In this document: positions 21,821 to 30,816 of the stretch, piece by piece
How positions within the stretch are numbered: position 1 is the first letter of the stretch
Layout of the letters: each line of letters begins with the position of its first letter
Source: GCA-2737725 sp033763995
GTDB lineage: Bacteria > Pseudomonadota > Alphaproteobacteria > Rhodospirillales > Rhodospirillaceae
Direction of reading: 5' to 3'
Assembly (NCBI GenBank): GCA_033763995.1
Contig: JANRJL010000056.1
Coordinates: 1-64,000, forward strand
DNA length: 64,000 nt
The notes under the pieces: generated by a model
Databases searched by the model: none
Seen by the model: only the letters and a program-made list of their open reading frames with translations
Told to the model about the DNA's origin: nothing
Program-made: the position numbers and the translations under genes

Positions 21821-23881
21821 TCATTTGTCGCGCGTGCAAAGCACCCGCCACTCGCTACGCAGCGCGCCGTAATAACCTTCGGCGAACTTACTCACGTCGC
21901 ACAGCGGCGAGGCGAGGACTTTGTCGCGCAAGCCCGCGCGCAAGGCAGCCAGCGCAGAGGGATTTGCAGCAAGCGAGTTCGCCTTCGTCACCATGACATC
22001 GATGCTCGCGCAGATGCCGTCCGGATATCCCCCGTGCATGAGATGCGCGGCGGCATGGCGCCCGCAGAAACGGTCCCCCGGCACGGTCAGCACCGGCACG
22101 CCCATGACCAGCGCCTCGCAGGTGGTGAGCCCGCCCGAGTAGGGCCAGGTATCCAGCACCACGTCCACCAGCGCATATTGAGCCAAAAACTGCGCGTGAT
22201 CGCCACCAGTCATGACGACCAGCCGATCCGTCGCGATGCCGGCGTCCATGGCCATGCTGAGCAGCTTGCCCGCCCGCGCGCCGTCGGCGAACAGGCGGTT
22301 GTTCACCACGAGTTTTGAGTCGGGCACGGCGGCCAGCACCCGAGCCCACATCATTAAGGTACTCGGGTTGATCTTCGTGGTCTCGCTGAAGCAGCCGAAG
22401 GTGACATGCCCGTTGGTCAGGCATGGGGCCGGGGCCACCGGCGGCAAATACGCGGGCGAGCGATAGCAGATATAGTCACCCGGCAGACGCACGATGCGTT
22501 CCACATAGTGCGGCTCATCCGCCGGCGTGACATGAACCTTGTCGGCCAGCAGAACGTCGATGGCCTTGAGACCACGCGTGTCCACGTAGTCGCCCCAGGC
22601 CGCTTGCAGCGGTGCGGGCTTGGCCGCGAACACCGGCAAGCGATTGTTCGGCGCATGGCCGGACAAATCGATCAGCACGTCGATGCCGTCATCGACGATC
22701 AGGCGTGTCAGCGATGCCGTGTCGAGATGGCGCGCGTCGCGCCAACGATCTGCTGCCGCGCGGAACTCGGCCGTCACGCCATCGGGCCGCGCGGTGGTGG
22801 AGTAACAGGTGAGATGCCACGCCGTCGTGTCGCGGGCCGCGAACGCCGGCAGCGCGAAAAACGCCATGGCGTGAAAGCGGAAATCCCCGGAGACCACGCC
22901 CAACTTCAAGGGCCGCTCGGGCGTCATGTCGCGCGGTTTCGTGAGATGGGCGGGCGGAGCCTTGGTGTCGAAGATGGCCCCATAGGCGCGGTGCTCGCGC
23001 GCGATCTCGGCGCGCGACACGTGAGGATCGTATTGCAAACACATGAGCAGGCTGGAACGCACGGCGGCGAGATCGGGCTTCATGGCCAACACGGCGCGCC
23101 GGTGCGCCACCGCGTCGCCCGCGCCGTCGTCCACCAGATCGGCGAGTCCCACATAGGCCTGCGACAGCGCCGGATCGAGCGCGATGGCCTGGCGCAGAAC
23201 TTTCTCCGCCTCGGGCTTGCGGCCCAACACGGTGAGCACGTGGCCCAGGTTGACCAGGGCCTCCACATGGCCGGGATTGAGTTCAAGGGCCTTGCGATAA
23301 GCCGCCTCGGCGGTGTCGTTGCGGCCCACGGCCTGCATGGCGTTGCCCAAATTGAACCGCAGCTCGGCCGACTTGGGCGCATGGGCCACGGCTTCGATCA
23401 ACACGGCCAGCGCGCTTTCCGGATCGCCGGCGGCGCGCAGCACCAAGGCCAGGTTGTTGTAGGCGCCGAGGTGGCCGGGGCGCAGCTCGATGGCGCGCCG
23501 ATAAGCCGCCGAGGCCTGTTCGTAGCGCCCGGCCTCGCGCTCGGCGTTGCCGAGATTGAACAGAATGTCGGGCTCGCCGGGAGCGGCAGCCAGCGCGGCG
23601 GTGAGCGCCGCGACGGCCTCGTCGGTGCGCCCCTGGGCAATGAGAACGTTGCCCAGTGTGTTGAGATAGATCGGGTTGGCGGGCGCAAGCGCGAGCGCCT
23701 TGCGAATGTGGGTTTCGGCTTCGGACCAGTTATGGGCGTCCTGGGCGAGGATCGCGAGCAAGTTCAGGGCATCGGCATGGGCCGGGTCCGCCGCGATCAA
23801 CGCCCTGGCCGCAGCCGCGGCGGCGGCGCGGTCGCCCGACTGATAGTGCTGCACGGCGATATCGAAATCGGACGCGCTCAC
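21821..23881 (-). CDS. TPR protein with SPINDLY-type O-linked GlcNAc transferase domain
   Basis: The 686-residue product has about eight TPR repeats (roughly residues 1-290, e.g. GDAVAHRRAVLAMKP near the end). A C-terminal GT41-type domain follows, with LKLGVVSGDFRFHAMAFF, DVLIDLSGHAPNNRLPVFAAKPAPLQ, TFGCFSETTKINP, and DTWPYSGGLTTCEALVMGVPVLT. This family transfers a sugar, GlcNAc or fucose, from a nucleotide sugar to protein Ser/Thr. I choose the GTG at 23881: it overlaps the ABC exporter stop (GTGA) and follows AAGG, so translation is coupled. Longer starts run back into the exporter gene. Targets are unknown. The nearby sugar-nucleotide genes fit a glycosylation role. Confidence 0.9.
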   Translation of the reverse strand: MSASDFDIAVQHYQSGDRAAAAAAARALIAADPAHADALNLLAILAQDAHNWSEAETHIRKALALAPANPIYLNTLGNVLIAQGRTDEAVAALTAALAAAPGEPDILFNLGNAEREAGRYEQASAAYRRAIELRPGHLGAYNNLALVLRAAGDPESALAVLIEAVAHAPKSAELRFNLGNAMQAVGRNDTAEAAYRKALELNPGHVEALVNLGHVLTVLGRKPEAEKVLRQAIALDPALSQAYVGLADLVDDGAGDAVAHRRAVLAMKPDLAAVRSSLLMCLQYDPHVSRAEIAREHRAYGAIFDTKAPPAHLTKPRDMTPERPLKLGVVSGDFRFHAMAFFALPAFAARDTTAWHLTCYSTTARPDGVTAEFRAAADRWRDARHLDTASLTRLIVDDGIDVLIDLSGHAPNNRLPVFAAKPAPLQAAWGDYVDTRGLKAIDVLLADKVHVTPADEPHYVERIVRLPGDYICYRSPAYLPPVAPAPCLTNGHVTFGCFSETTKINPSTLMMWARVLAAVPDSKLVVNNRLFADGARAGKLLSMAMDAGIATDRLVVMTGGDHAQFLAQYALVDVVLDTWPYSGGLTTCEALVMGVPVLTVPGDRFCGRHAAAHLMHGGYPDGICASIDVMVTKANSLAANPSALAALRAGLRDKVLASPLCDVSKFAEGYYGALRSEWRVLCTRDK

Positions 23882-25671
23882 GTTGCCTTGAATCCCGAAC
23901 TGTCGGACACCGCGCCGTTGGCGAACTGAAGTTGATAGAGCCGTTGGTAAAGCCCGCCGCGCGCCAGCAGGTCGTCGTGGCGACCGCGATCGACCACGCG
24001 ACCGCCATCCACCACGCAAATGAGATCGGCGCGCGCGATGGTCGACAGACGGTGCGCAATGACGATGGTGGTGCGCCCGGCCATGAGCCGTTCCAGCGCC
24101 GCCTGGACGGCGCGCTCGGTTTCCGTATCGAGCGCGCTGGTGGCCTCGTCCAGCAGCAGGATTGGCGCGTCCTTCAACAGCGCACGAGCGATGGCGATGC
24201 GCTGGCGTTGCCCACCCGAAAGCGTCTGGCCGCGTTCACCCACCAGGGTGTCGTAGCCGTGCGGCAAGGCCAGGATGAATTCGTGGGCGCCGGCGGCCTT
24301 GGCGGCGGCTTCGATGGCCGCATCGTCGGCTTCGGTGCGGCCGTAACGAATGTTGGCGCGCGCGGTATCGTCGAACAGCACCACATCCTGGCCTACGAAA
24401 GCGACGGACTGGCGCAGGGAGGCCAAGCTCACCTCACGCAGGTTTTGGCCGTCGATGACGATTCGTCCATCGTTGGCGTCATAGAAGCGCAGCAGCAGAT
24501 TCAAGATCGTGCTTTTGCCCGCTCCCGAGGGGCCCACCAATGCCGTGGTTTTGCCCGCTGGGGCCGCGAAGGACAATCCGCGCAGAGCCGGAATGCCTTC
24601 GCCGTAGGAGAAGGAGACGTTGTCAAACGTCACCGCCCCTTGCGCGACTTTGAGCGGCTGAGCACCCGGCACATCGGCAATGGCGGGCGACTGATCGAGC
24701 ACGGAGTAAAGCCGGTCGGCGCCGGCGAGGCCTTCCTGAATCTGCGCGCCGGCGTTGGCGAGCGCCTTCATGGGCCGGTAAGCCATGAGCAGCGCGGTGA
24801 TGAAGGAGAAGAACGCGCCCGACGTGGTCACGCCCGAAATCACCCGCCAGCCGCCATAGACAATGACGATAGTCACCGCCACGCCGCCCAGCGTTTCCAT
24901 CAAGGGGCTGGCGACGGCCTTGACGCGCTCGGCCCCGACGATGAGATCGCGAATGCTGCGCGTGAGTTCGCCCACACGCGCGGTTTCGTAGGCCTCCAAT
25001 CCGTAAGCCTTGACCACGCGGATTCCGGTGACGCTTTGCTCCACCAGCGTCATGAAGGCGCCGGTTTGCGCCTGGGTGTTGGCCGTGACCTTGCGCAGGC
25101 GGCGGCCCAACCCCGTGGCGAAATAGACCGAGGGCGGAAAGGCGATGAAAGCGATCGAGGCCAGGATCCAGTCCTGGTAAAACATCACGCCGATCAGAAA
25201 GACCACCGACAAGGCCTCGCGGCCGACACCCGTGATGGCCGAGGACACCGCCTGGCGCATGGCGTTGATGTCGGTGGTCAGCCGCGAGATCAGCGCGCCG
25301 GTCTTGTTGACGGCGAAGAAGGCCAAATCCATCGCCAGGATGTGGGCGAACAGGCGGTTCTGCAGCGCCGTCAGAATCGACTGTCCGGCGCGGGTCATGA
25401 TGACGGTTTGCGCGTAGGCCGCCACACCCTTGAGCGCGAAGGCCGTGAACACCGCGAGGCCCACGGGCCACAGCAAGTCGGCGCGCTTTTCATCGAACAC
25501 GCCGGTGACGACCGGGTCCATCAGCCACGCCAGCGCCGCCGTGGTCAGCGCCACCACAACCATGCAAACGCCGCCCAGCACGAACTGGCCGAGATTGGGA
25601 AGCACCGCATCGCGCAACAGGCGTTGCGCGGTGGAACCGGCGGGCGGGTTGGCGCGTTGATCGCTGGTCAT
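23878..25671 (-). CDS. MsbA/HlyB-like ABC exporter (fused permease-ATPase)
   Basis: The 597-residue half-transporter has six membrane helices (about residues 20-320) and an ATPase domain with Walker A GPSGAGKST, Q-loop FVGQDVVLF, signature LSGGQRQRIAIARALL, Walker B PILLLDEATSALD and the switch His in IAHRLSTI. It would act as a homodimer in the inner membrane, probably moving a lipid-linked or hydrophobic molecule. The ATG at 25671 has GAGGG at good spacing, better than the TTG four codons earlier. Its stop overlaps the glycosyltransferase start by four bases, which suggests a shared role in glycan or lipid export. Confidence 0.92.
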   Translation of the reverse strand: MTSDQRANPPAGSTAQRLLRDAVLPNLGQFVLGGVCMVVVALTTAALAWLMDPVVTGVFDEKRADLLWPVGLAVFTAFALKGVAAYAQTVIMTRAGQSILTALQNRLFAHILAMDLAFFAVNKTGALISRLTTDINAMRQAVSSAITGVGREALSVVFLIGVMFYQDWILASIAFIAFPPSVYFATGLGRRLRKVTANTQAQTGAFMTLVEQSVTGIRVVKAYGLEAYETARVGELTRSIRDLIVGAERVKAVASPLMETLGGVAVTIVIVYGGWRVISGVTTSGAFFSFITALLMAYRPMKALANAGAQIQEGLAGADRLYSVLDQSPAIADVPGAQPLKVAQGAVTFDNVSFSYGEGIPALRGLSFAAPAGKTTALVGPSGAGKSTILNLLLRFYDANDGRIVIDGQNLREVSLASLRQSVAFVGQDVVLFDDTARANIRYGRTEADDAAIEAAAKAAGAHEFILALPHGYDTLVGERGQTLSGGQRQRIAIARALLKDAPILLLDEATSALDTETERAVQAALERLMAGRTTIVIAHRLSTIARADLICVVDGGRVVDRGRHDDLLARGGLYQRLYQLQFANGAVSDSSGFKAT

Positions 25672-25789
25672 GGCGGCCCTCAATGGGGCGGAACCTTAGT
25701 ATTTGCAAGGGTCTCGGACTGGGGGTAGTTTCGCCATCACACTCAGGCTGCGCAAGCGGCGGTTGAAAAAATCAGGCCCTGACCCTTTC

Positions 25790-26956
25790 ATGAGAGATTC
25801 CGCCATCGCGCGCGCGCAGGCCAGCACGGCAACACCGCGCCCGATTCCCTTTATTGATTTGCAGGCCCAACGCGCCCGCATCGGCGCGCGCATCGACGCG
25901 GCCATTGCCAAGGTCATGGCCCACGGCGCCTTTGTCATGGGCCCGGAAGTGGCCGAGCTGGAACGGCGTCTCGCGGCCCATGCCGGGACTAAACATGTGG
26001 TGAGTTGTTCCAGCGGCACCGATGCGCTGCTGATGCCCTTGATGGCGAAAGACGTCGGACCGGGCGATGCCGTGTTCGTGCCCTCGTTTACCTTCACGGC
26101 CACGGCCGAAGTGGCGGCGCTGATGGGCGCGACGCCGGTGTTCGTCGACGTGGAACCCGACACCTTTAATATGGACGCGAAAAGCCTCGCGAGGGCCATC
26201 GCCACCGCCCGGCGCATGGGCTTGAAGCCGCGCGCGGTGATTCCGGTGGATTTGTTCGGCCAGCCCGCCGACATGAACGAGATCAATGCCCTGTGCGCAG
26301 CCGAGGGCGTGTGGGGGCTGGCCGACGCGGCGCAAAGCTATGGTGCCGCTTATCACAACCGGCGCGTCGGGTCCTTGGCCGAGGTCACGGCCACCAGCTT
26401 TTATCCGTCAAAGCCCTTGGGTGCTTACGGCGACGGCGGGGCGATCTTCACCGACGACGACGATTTGCATCATCGCCTGCTGCAAATTCGCGTGCACGGC
26501 CAGGGCAAGGACCGCAACGAGAACGTGCGCATCGGCCTGACGGCGCGGCTGGATACTATCCAGGCCGCCGTGTTGCTGGAGAAGCTGGCGATTTTCGACG
26601 AGGAATGCGTCACGCGCCAGGCCGTCGCCGCGCGCTACACCAAGATGCTCACGGGGCTGGTGGATACGCCCGTCGTGCGCGCCGATCGTTCGTCCATCTG
26701 GGCGCAATATACGGTTTGCTCGGACAAGCGCGACCGCATCGTCGCGGGCTTGCGCGCGGAATCAATTCCCACCGCCGTGTTCTACCCCAAGCCGGTTCAC
26801 GTGCAGCCCGCTTACCGCATGTATCCCCAGGCCGAGGGCGGCTTGCCGGTGACCGAGCGGCTGGCCCAGCGCGTGGTGAGCCTGCCGATGCACGCGTATT
26901 TGACCGAGGCCGATCAAGACCGCATTGTTGCCGCGGTGGCGCGCGCCGTCGCGTAG
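25790..26956 (+). CDS. DegT/DnrJ/EryC1/StrS-family nucleotide-sugar aminotransferase (WbpE-like)
   Basis: The 388-residue PLP enzyme transfers an amino group to a keto sugar nucleotide. PIPFIDLQAQ, CSSGTDALLMPL, FVDVEPDTFNMD and ATSFYPSKPLGAYGDGGAIF are all visible, and the Lys in the last block forms the PLP Schiff base. QYTVCSDKRD and PKPVHVQPAY follow, as in WbpE and related enzymes. The ATG at 25790 gives the usual N-terminus, and the frame remains open upstream without similarity. It lies 27 bp before a Gfo/Idh/MocA gene, the pairing seen in pathways for diamino-uronic or amino sugars. The exact sugar is unknown. Confidence 0.92.
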   Translation: MRDSAIARAQASTATPRPIPFIDLQAQRARIGARIDAAIAKVMAHGAFVMGPEVAELERRLAAHAGTKHVVSCSSGTDALLMPLMAKDVGPGDAVFVPSFTFTATAEVAALMGATPVFVDVEPDTFNMDAKSLARAIATARRMGLKPRAVIPVDLFGQPADMNEINALCAAEGVWGLADAAQSYGAAYHNRRVGSLAEVTATSFYPSKPLGAYGDGGAIFTDDDDLHHRLLQIRVHGQGKDRNENVRIGLTARLDTIQAAVLLEKLAIFDEECVTRQAVAARYTKMLTGLVDTPVVRADRSSIWAQYTVCSDKRDRIVAGLRAESIPTAVFYPKPVHVQPAYRMYPQAEGGLPVTERLAQRVVSLPMHAYLTEADQDRIVAAVARAVA

Positions 26957-26983
26957 CGCGAACTTGCGACACTCAAGCCCCGC

Positions 26984-27883
26984 ATGAGCGGCGATTTTTC
27001 TCTTCTTCGCGTCGCCGTCATCGGCCTCGGGCCCATGGGCCAGAACCACGCCCGCGCCGTGACGGATACGGCCGGCGCAAGGCTGGCCGGTGTAGTGGAC
27101 ATTGATCCCCGCCTTGTAGCCAAGGCCGCTGCCACTTATTCGAGCCCGGTTTTCGCCGATGTCCATGGCCTCATCGGTCACATCGACGCCGCCGTCATCG
27201 CCGTGCCCCCAGAGCATCACGCGGCCGTGGCCGTGCCGTTGCTGAAGGCCGGGATCGCCTGCCTGATCGAAAAGCCGCTGACCGCCACGCCCGCGCAGGC
27301 CGATGAGCTTGCCGCGGCGGCGGGCTCAGCTTGCATCGCCGTGGGCCACATCGAGCGGTTCAATCCCGCCATCGCGCCGGTGTTGGCGCTGGGTCTTGAG
27401 CCGAGCGGCATTTCTCACGTCACGGCGGTGCGCCTGGCGCCCGTGGGCGGGCGCGCCGTGGCCACCGACGTGGTGGCCGACATGATGGTCCACGACATCG
27501 ATATCACCGTGAAGTTGAAGGGCGCCGATGTCGTCGCCGTGCAGGCCGAGGGCGATTTGCCCACGCGCGTGAGCGCGGTGCTGCGTTATGCCGACGGCAC
27601 GGAGGCGCAGTTGGTGGCCGACCGCGCCGCAGCGCACCGCGAGCGGTCGTTCAAATTCAGGGCCGACGGCGATGCCATCGAGGTGGATTTTCTGGGCCGC
27701 CGCGCTAGCCGCAACGGCCACGAGTTTCCGATCACACCGCAGGATGCCTTGCGCACACAGCTCGAGGATTTCCTCGATGCGATTCAGGCCCGGCGCGAGC
27801 CGCGCGTGAGCCTCGCGGACGGCCGCGCCTGCATGGACTTGGTCTGGCGCGTCCAAGCCGCTGTTCTGGAACGCGCACCATGA
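26984..27883 (+). CDS. Gfo/Idh/MocA-family sugar oxidoreductase
   Basis: The 299-residue NAD(P)-dependent enzyme has an N-terminal Rossmann motif (VAVIGLGPMGQNHARA) and the family EKP motif (LIEKPLTATPAQADEL). GHIERFNPAIAPV and VVADMMVHDIDITVKL, the latter with the active-site Asp and His region, follow. The family oxidises or reduces sugars and sugar nucleotides. Being 27 bp after an aminotransferase suggests that it supplies the keto-sugar substrate, as WbpB does for WbpE; this is inference. Its stop overlaps the downstream MFS gene start by four bases (ATGA). Confidence 0.9.
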   Translation: MSGDFSLLRVAVIGLGPMGQNHARAVTDTAGARLAGVVDIDPRLVAKAAATYSSPVFADVHGLIGHIDAAVIAVPPEHHAAVAVPLLKAGIACLIEKPLTATPAQADELAAAAGSACIAVGHIERFNPAIAPVLALGLEPSGISHVTAVRLAPVGGRAVATDVVADMMVHDIDITVKLKGADVVAVQAEGDLPTRVSAVLRYADGTEAQLVADRAAAHRERSFKFRADGDAIEVDFLGRRASRNGHEFPITPQDALRTQLEDFLDAIQARREPRVSLADGRACMDLVWRVQAAVLERAP

Positions 27884-29145
27884 GTTTTACGCCCTCCACG
27901 AAATCCGTCGTCGGGTGGTGTCTGTTCGACTTCGCCAACTCGGCCTACGTCACCGTGGTGGTGACCTTTGTGTTCGCGACTTACTTCACGCAGGGCGTTG
28001 CGCCCTCGCCGGACATCGGCACGGCGTGGTGGGGCACGGCGCAGGCGCTGTCGGCCATTTTTATTGCGCTGCTGAGCCCCGTGGTGGGCGCCATCGCCGA
28101 TCATTCCGGACGGCGCAAGACCTGGGTGTTCGCCTGCTCGTTCGTCACCGTCGCGGCAACCTGCGCCCTGTGGTTCGCCGAACCCAAGAGTTCCTACGTC
28201 GTCGCCATTTTGGCGGCGGTCGTGATAGCCAATGTCGGCTTCGAAGTGGGCCAGGTGTTTTACAACGCGCTGTTGCCGAGCGTGGCCTCCGAGAAGAACA
28301 TCGGGCGCGTGTCGGGCTGGGCCTGGGGCTGCGGCTATTTGGGCGGATTGTTGTGCCTGCTGGCGGCCTTGTTGGGCCTGGTGCAGGCCGAGCCGGCGCC
28401 CTTCGGCTTGAACGCCGAGGCCGCCGAGCCCGTGCGTGCCACGTCGCTGCTGGTGGCAGCGTGGTTCGCGATCTTCACCCTGCCGTTTTTCCTGTGGGTC
28501 CGCGACGATCAAAGCCGCAGCAAACCTTTGCGTCAGGCTATCGGCGACGGCCTTAAGCAACTGCGCGACAGCGTGATGAAGGCCCGCGCCTATCCCAACG
28601 TGGTGCGGTTTCTGATCGCGCGCACGATTTATAACGACGGTGTCAACACCATCTTCGCCTTCGGCGGCATTTTCGCGGCCGGGGTGTTCGGCATGACCAT
28701 CGCCGAGGTCATCCAACTGGGCATCGCGCTCAACGTCACCGCCGGACTGGGCGCGGCCGGGTTTGGCTGGATCGACGACCGCTGGGGCTCCAAGCGCACC
28801 ATCGTCGTGAGCTTGCTGGCCATCATCGTGCTGGGTTCGCTCACCGTCGCGGCCCCCGACAAGACGTGGTTTTGGATCTCGGCGCTGGCCTTGAGCACCT
28901 TCTTCGGGCCGGTTCAGGCGGCGAGCCGCACCATGATGGCGCGTATCGCGCCCCCGGACATGCGCAACGAGATGTTCGGGCTGTTCGCCGTGACGGGAAA
29001 GGTGATTTCCTTCGCCGGGCCCTTGACGGTGGGTTGGGTGACCGCCGCCACCGGATCGCAGCGCTGGGGACTTGCGACCGTGATGATCTTTTTCGCGCTT
29101 GGCTTCTGGCTGTTCCGCGCGGTCAAGGAACCAGCGGCTAACTAA
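27880..29145 (+). CDS. UMF1-family MFS transporter
   Basis: The 421-residue protein has about twelve membrane helices. It opens with WCLFDFANSAYVTVVVTFVFATYF and has GAIADHSGRRKTWVFACSF between helices 2 and 3, which marks the UMF1 (Atg22-like) group. The C-terminal half retains DDRWGSKRTIVVSLLAII. Substrates are unknown for bacterial members, although amino acids are exported by the fungal relative. Translational coupling to the sugar oxidoreductase (ATGA overlap) suggests cotranscription with the sugar genes, but whether it carries a glycan precursor is unproven. It is convergent with purH and separated by only a few bases. Confidence 0.88.
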   Translation: MSFTPSTKSVVGWCLFDFANSAYVTVVVTFVFATYFTQGVAPSPDIGTAWWGTAQALSAIFIALLSPVVGAIADHSGRRKTWVFACSFVTVAATCALWFAEPKSSYVVAILAAVVIANVGFEVGQVFYNALLPSVASEKNIGRVSGWAWGCGYLGGLLCLLAALLGLVQAEPAPFGLNAEAAEPVRATSLLVAAWFAIFTLPFFLWVRDDQSRSKPLRQAIGDGLKQLRDSVMKARAYPNVVRFLIARTIYNDGVNTIFAFGGIFAAGVFGMTIAEVIQLGIALNVTAGLGAAGFGWIDDRWGSKRTIVVSLLAIIVLGSLTVAAPDKTWFWISALALSTFFGPVQAASRTMMARIAPPDMRNEMFGLFAVTGKVISFAGPLTVGWVTAATGSQRWGLATVMIFFALGFWLFRAVKEPAAN

Positions 29146-30723
29146 TTAGTGCCGGAAGTGCCGCATGCCGGTGAGCACCATGGCGAGGCCTTTCTCGTCG
29201 GCGGCCTTGATGACGTCCTCGTCGCGGATGGAGCCGCCCGGCTGAATCACCGCCACCGCGCCCGCCTCGGCCGTGACCAGCAGACCGTCGGGGAACGGGA
29301 AGAAGGCGTCGGAGGCCACCACCGAGCCCACGGTCAAGGCCTCGGTCAAGCCGGCGGCTTGGGCCGCTTCTTTCGATTTCAAGTGCGCGATGCGTGCGGA
29401 ATCGATGCGGCTCATTTGTCCCGCGCCGATGCCCACGGTGGCGCCGTTTTTCACATAGACGATGGCATTGGACTTGACGTGCTTGCATACCGTGAAAGCG
29501 AACAGCAGATCGGCGATTTGCTGATCCGTCGGCTTGTTCTTGGTGACCACTTTCAAATCCTTCGGGCCGACATGGCCATTGTCGCGGCCCTGCACTAGGA
29601 ATCCGCCCGCCACGTTGCGGATCATGCGGCCATGGGCTTTCGGATCGGGCATGGCGCCCGTGACCATCAGTCGCAGGTTCTTTTTCTTGGCGAAGATGCC
29701 GATGGCTTCGTCGCTGGCGGCGGGCGCGATAACGACTTCGGTGAAGAGTTCGCTGATCTTGGCCGCCGTGGGCCCGTCGATGGGCCGATTGAGCGCGATG
29801 ATGCCGCCGAAGGCCGAGACCGGATCGCACATCAGCGCCTTGGCATAAGCATCGAGGCATGACGTACCCAACGCCACTCCACACGGATTTGCGTGCTTGA
29901 TGATGGCGCAGGCGGGCTCACTGAATTCTGCCACCAATTCAAAGGCCGCGTCGGTATCGTTGATGTTGTTGTAGCTGAGTTCTTTGCCTTGAAGCTGTTT
30001 CGCCGTGGCGATGCCGGGGCGTTGCTCTGTGGTGAGATAGAGCGCGGCATTTTGGTGCGGGTTCTCGCCGTACCGCAGCGACTGCTTGATCTTGCCGCCG
30101 AAGGACAAATAGCGCGGAAACTCATCCTTCAGCACGTCGGCGAACCAGGTGGAGATGGCCGCGTCGTAGGCGGCTGTGCGGGCATAGGCGCGCGCCGCGA
30201 GCCGCTTGCGCAAATCGTCGCTGATCGCGCCCTTGTTGGCCTTCATGTCGTCCATGACGGCTGTGTAGTCCTCGGTGTCCACCACCACGGCGACGCCTGC
30301 GTGATTTTTGGCGGCACCGCGGATCATGGCCGGACCACCGATGTCGATATTCTCGATGCAGGTGTCGAAGTCCGTCGTTTTGGCGATGGTCGCCTCGAAG
30401 GGGTAGAGATTCACCACCACCAGATCGATCGGCACGATGGCGTGATCGGCCATGGCCTTTTCGTGCTCGGCGTTGCCGCGAATGCCCAGGAGACCGCCAT
30501 GCACCTTGGGGTGCAGCGTTTTCACGCGGCCGTCGAGCATTTCGGGAAAGCCGGTGAGATCGGAGACCTCCTTCACCGGCAGTTTGGCGGCCCTGAGCGC
30601 CACCGCCGTGCCGCCGGTGGAAATCAGCTCCACGCCAAGCCCGTGAAGAAATTCCGCGAAGGGGATGAGCCCGGTTTTATCGGAGACGGAAAACAACGCG
30701 CGGCGGACGGCGGGGGCTGGCAT
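29146..30723 (-). CDS. purH: Bifunctional AICAR transformylase / IMP cyclohydrolase
   Basis: The 525-residue enzyme carries out the last two steps of purine synthesis. The N-terminal MGS-like IMP cyclohydrolase domain contains RALFSVSDKTGL and LISTGGTAVAL, followed by LHPKVHGGLLG. The transformylase domain contains LRYGENPHQNAALY and IKHANPCGVALG, with the catalytic Lys and His. The ending GGSIRDEDVIKAADEKGLAMVLTGMRHFRH is typical. The ATG at 30723 has GAGG upstream, and a TTG 12 codons earlier is less likely. It is a housekeeping gene lying inside the glycan region. Confidence 0.97.
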   Translation of the reverse strand: MPAPAVRRALFSVSDKTGLIPFAEFLHGLGVELISTGGTAVALRAAKLPVKEVSDLTGFPEMLDGRVKTLHPKVHGGLLGIRGNAEHEKAMADHAIVPIDLVVVNLYPFEATIAKTTDFDTCIENIDIGGPAMIRGAAKNHAGVAVVVDTEDYTAVMDDMKANKGAISDDLRKRLAARAYARTAAYDAAISTWFADVLKDEFPRYLSFGGKIKQSLRYGENPHQNAALYLTTEQRPGIATAKQLQGKELSYNNINDTDAAFELVAEFSEPACAIIKHANPCGVALGTSCLDAYAKALMCDPVSAFGGIIALNRPIDGPTAAKISELFTEVVIAPAASDEAIGIFAKKKNLRLMVTGAMPDPKAHGRMIRNVAGGFLVQGRDNGHVGPKDLKVVTKNKPTDQQIADLLFAFTVCKHVKSNAIVYVKNGATVGIGAGQMSRIDSARIAHLKSKEAAQAAGLTEALTVGSVVASDAFFPFPDGLLVTAEAGAVAVIQPGGSIRDEDVIKAADEKGLAMVLTGMRHFRH

Positions 30724-30816
30724 CGCGGGAAACCTCAAGGCTGGCTGCGGACGGGGCAAGACTGCGCGCCGTGTAGCATAGGAGCGAATCGAGGGGAACG
30801 ACCTGAAAGCCGCGGA

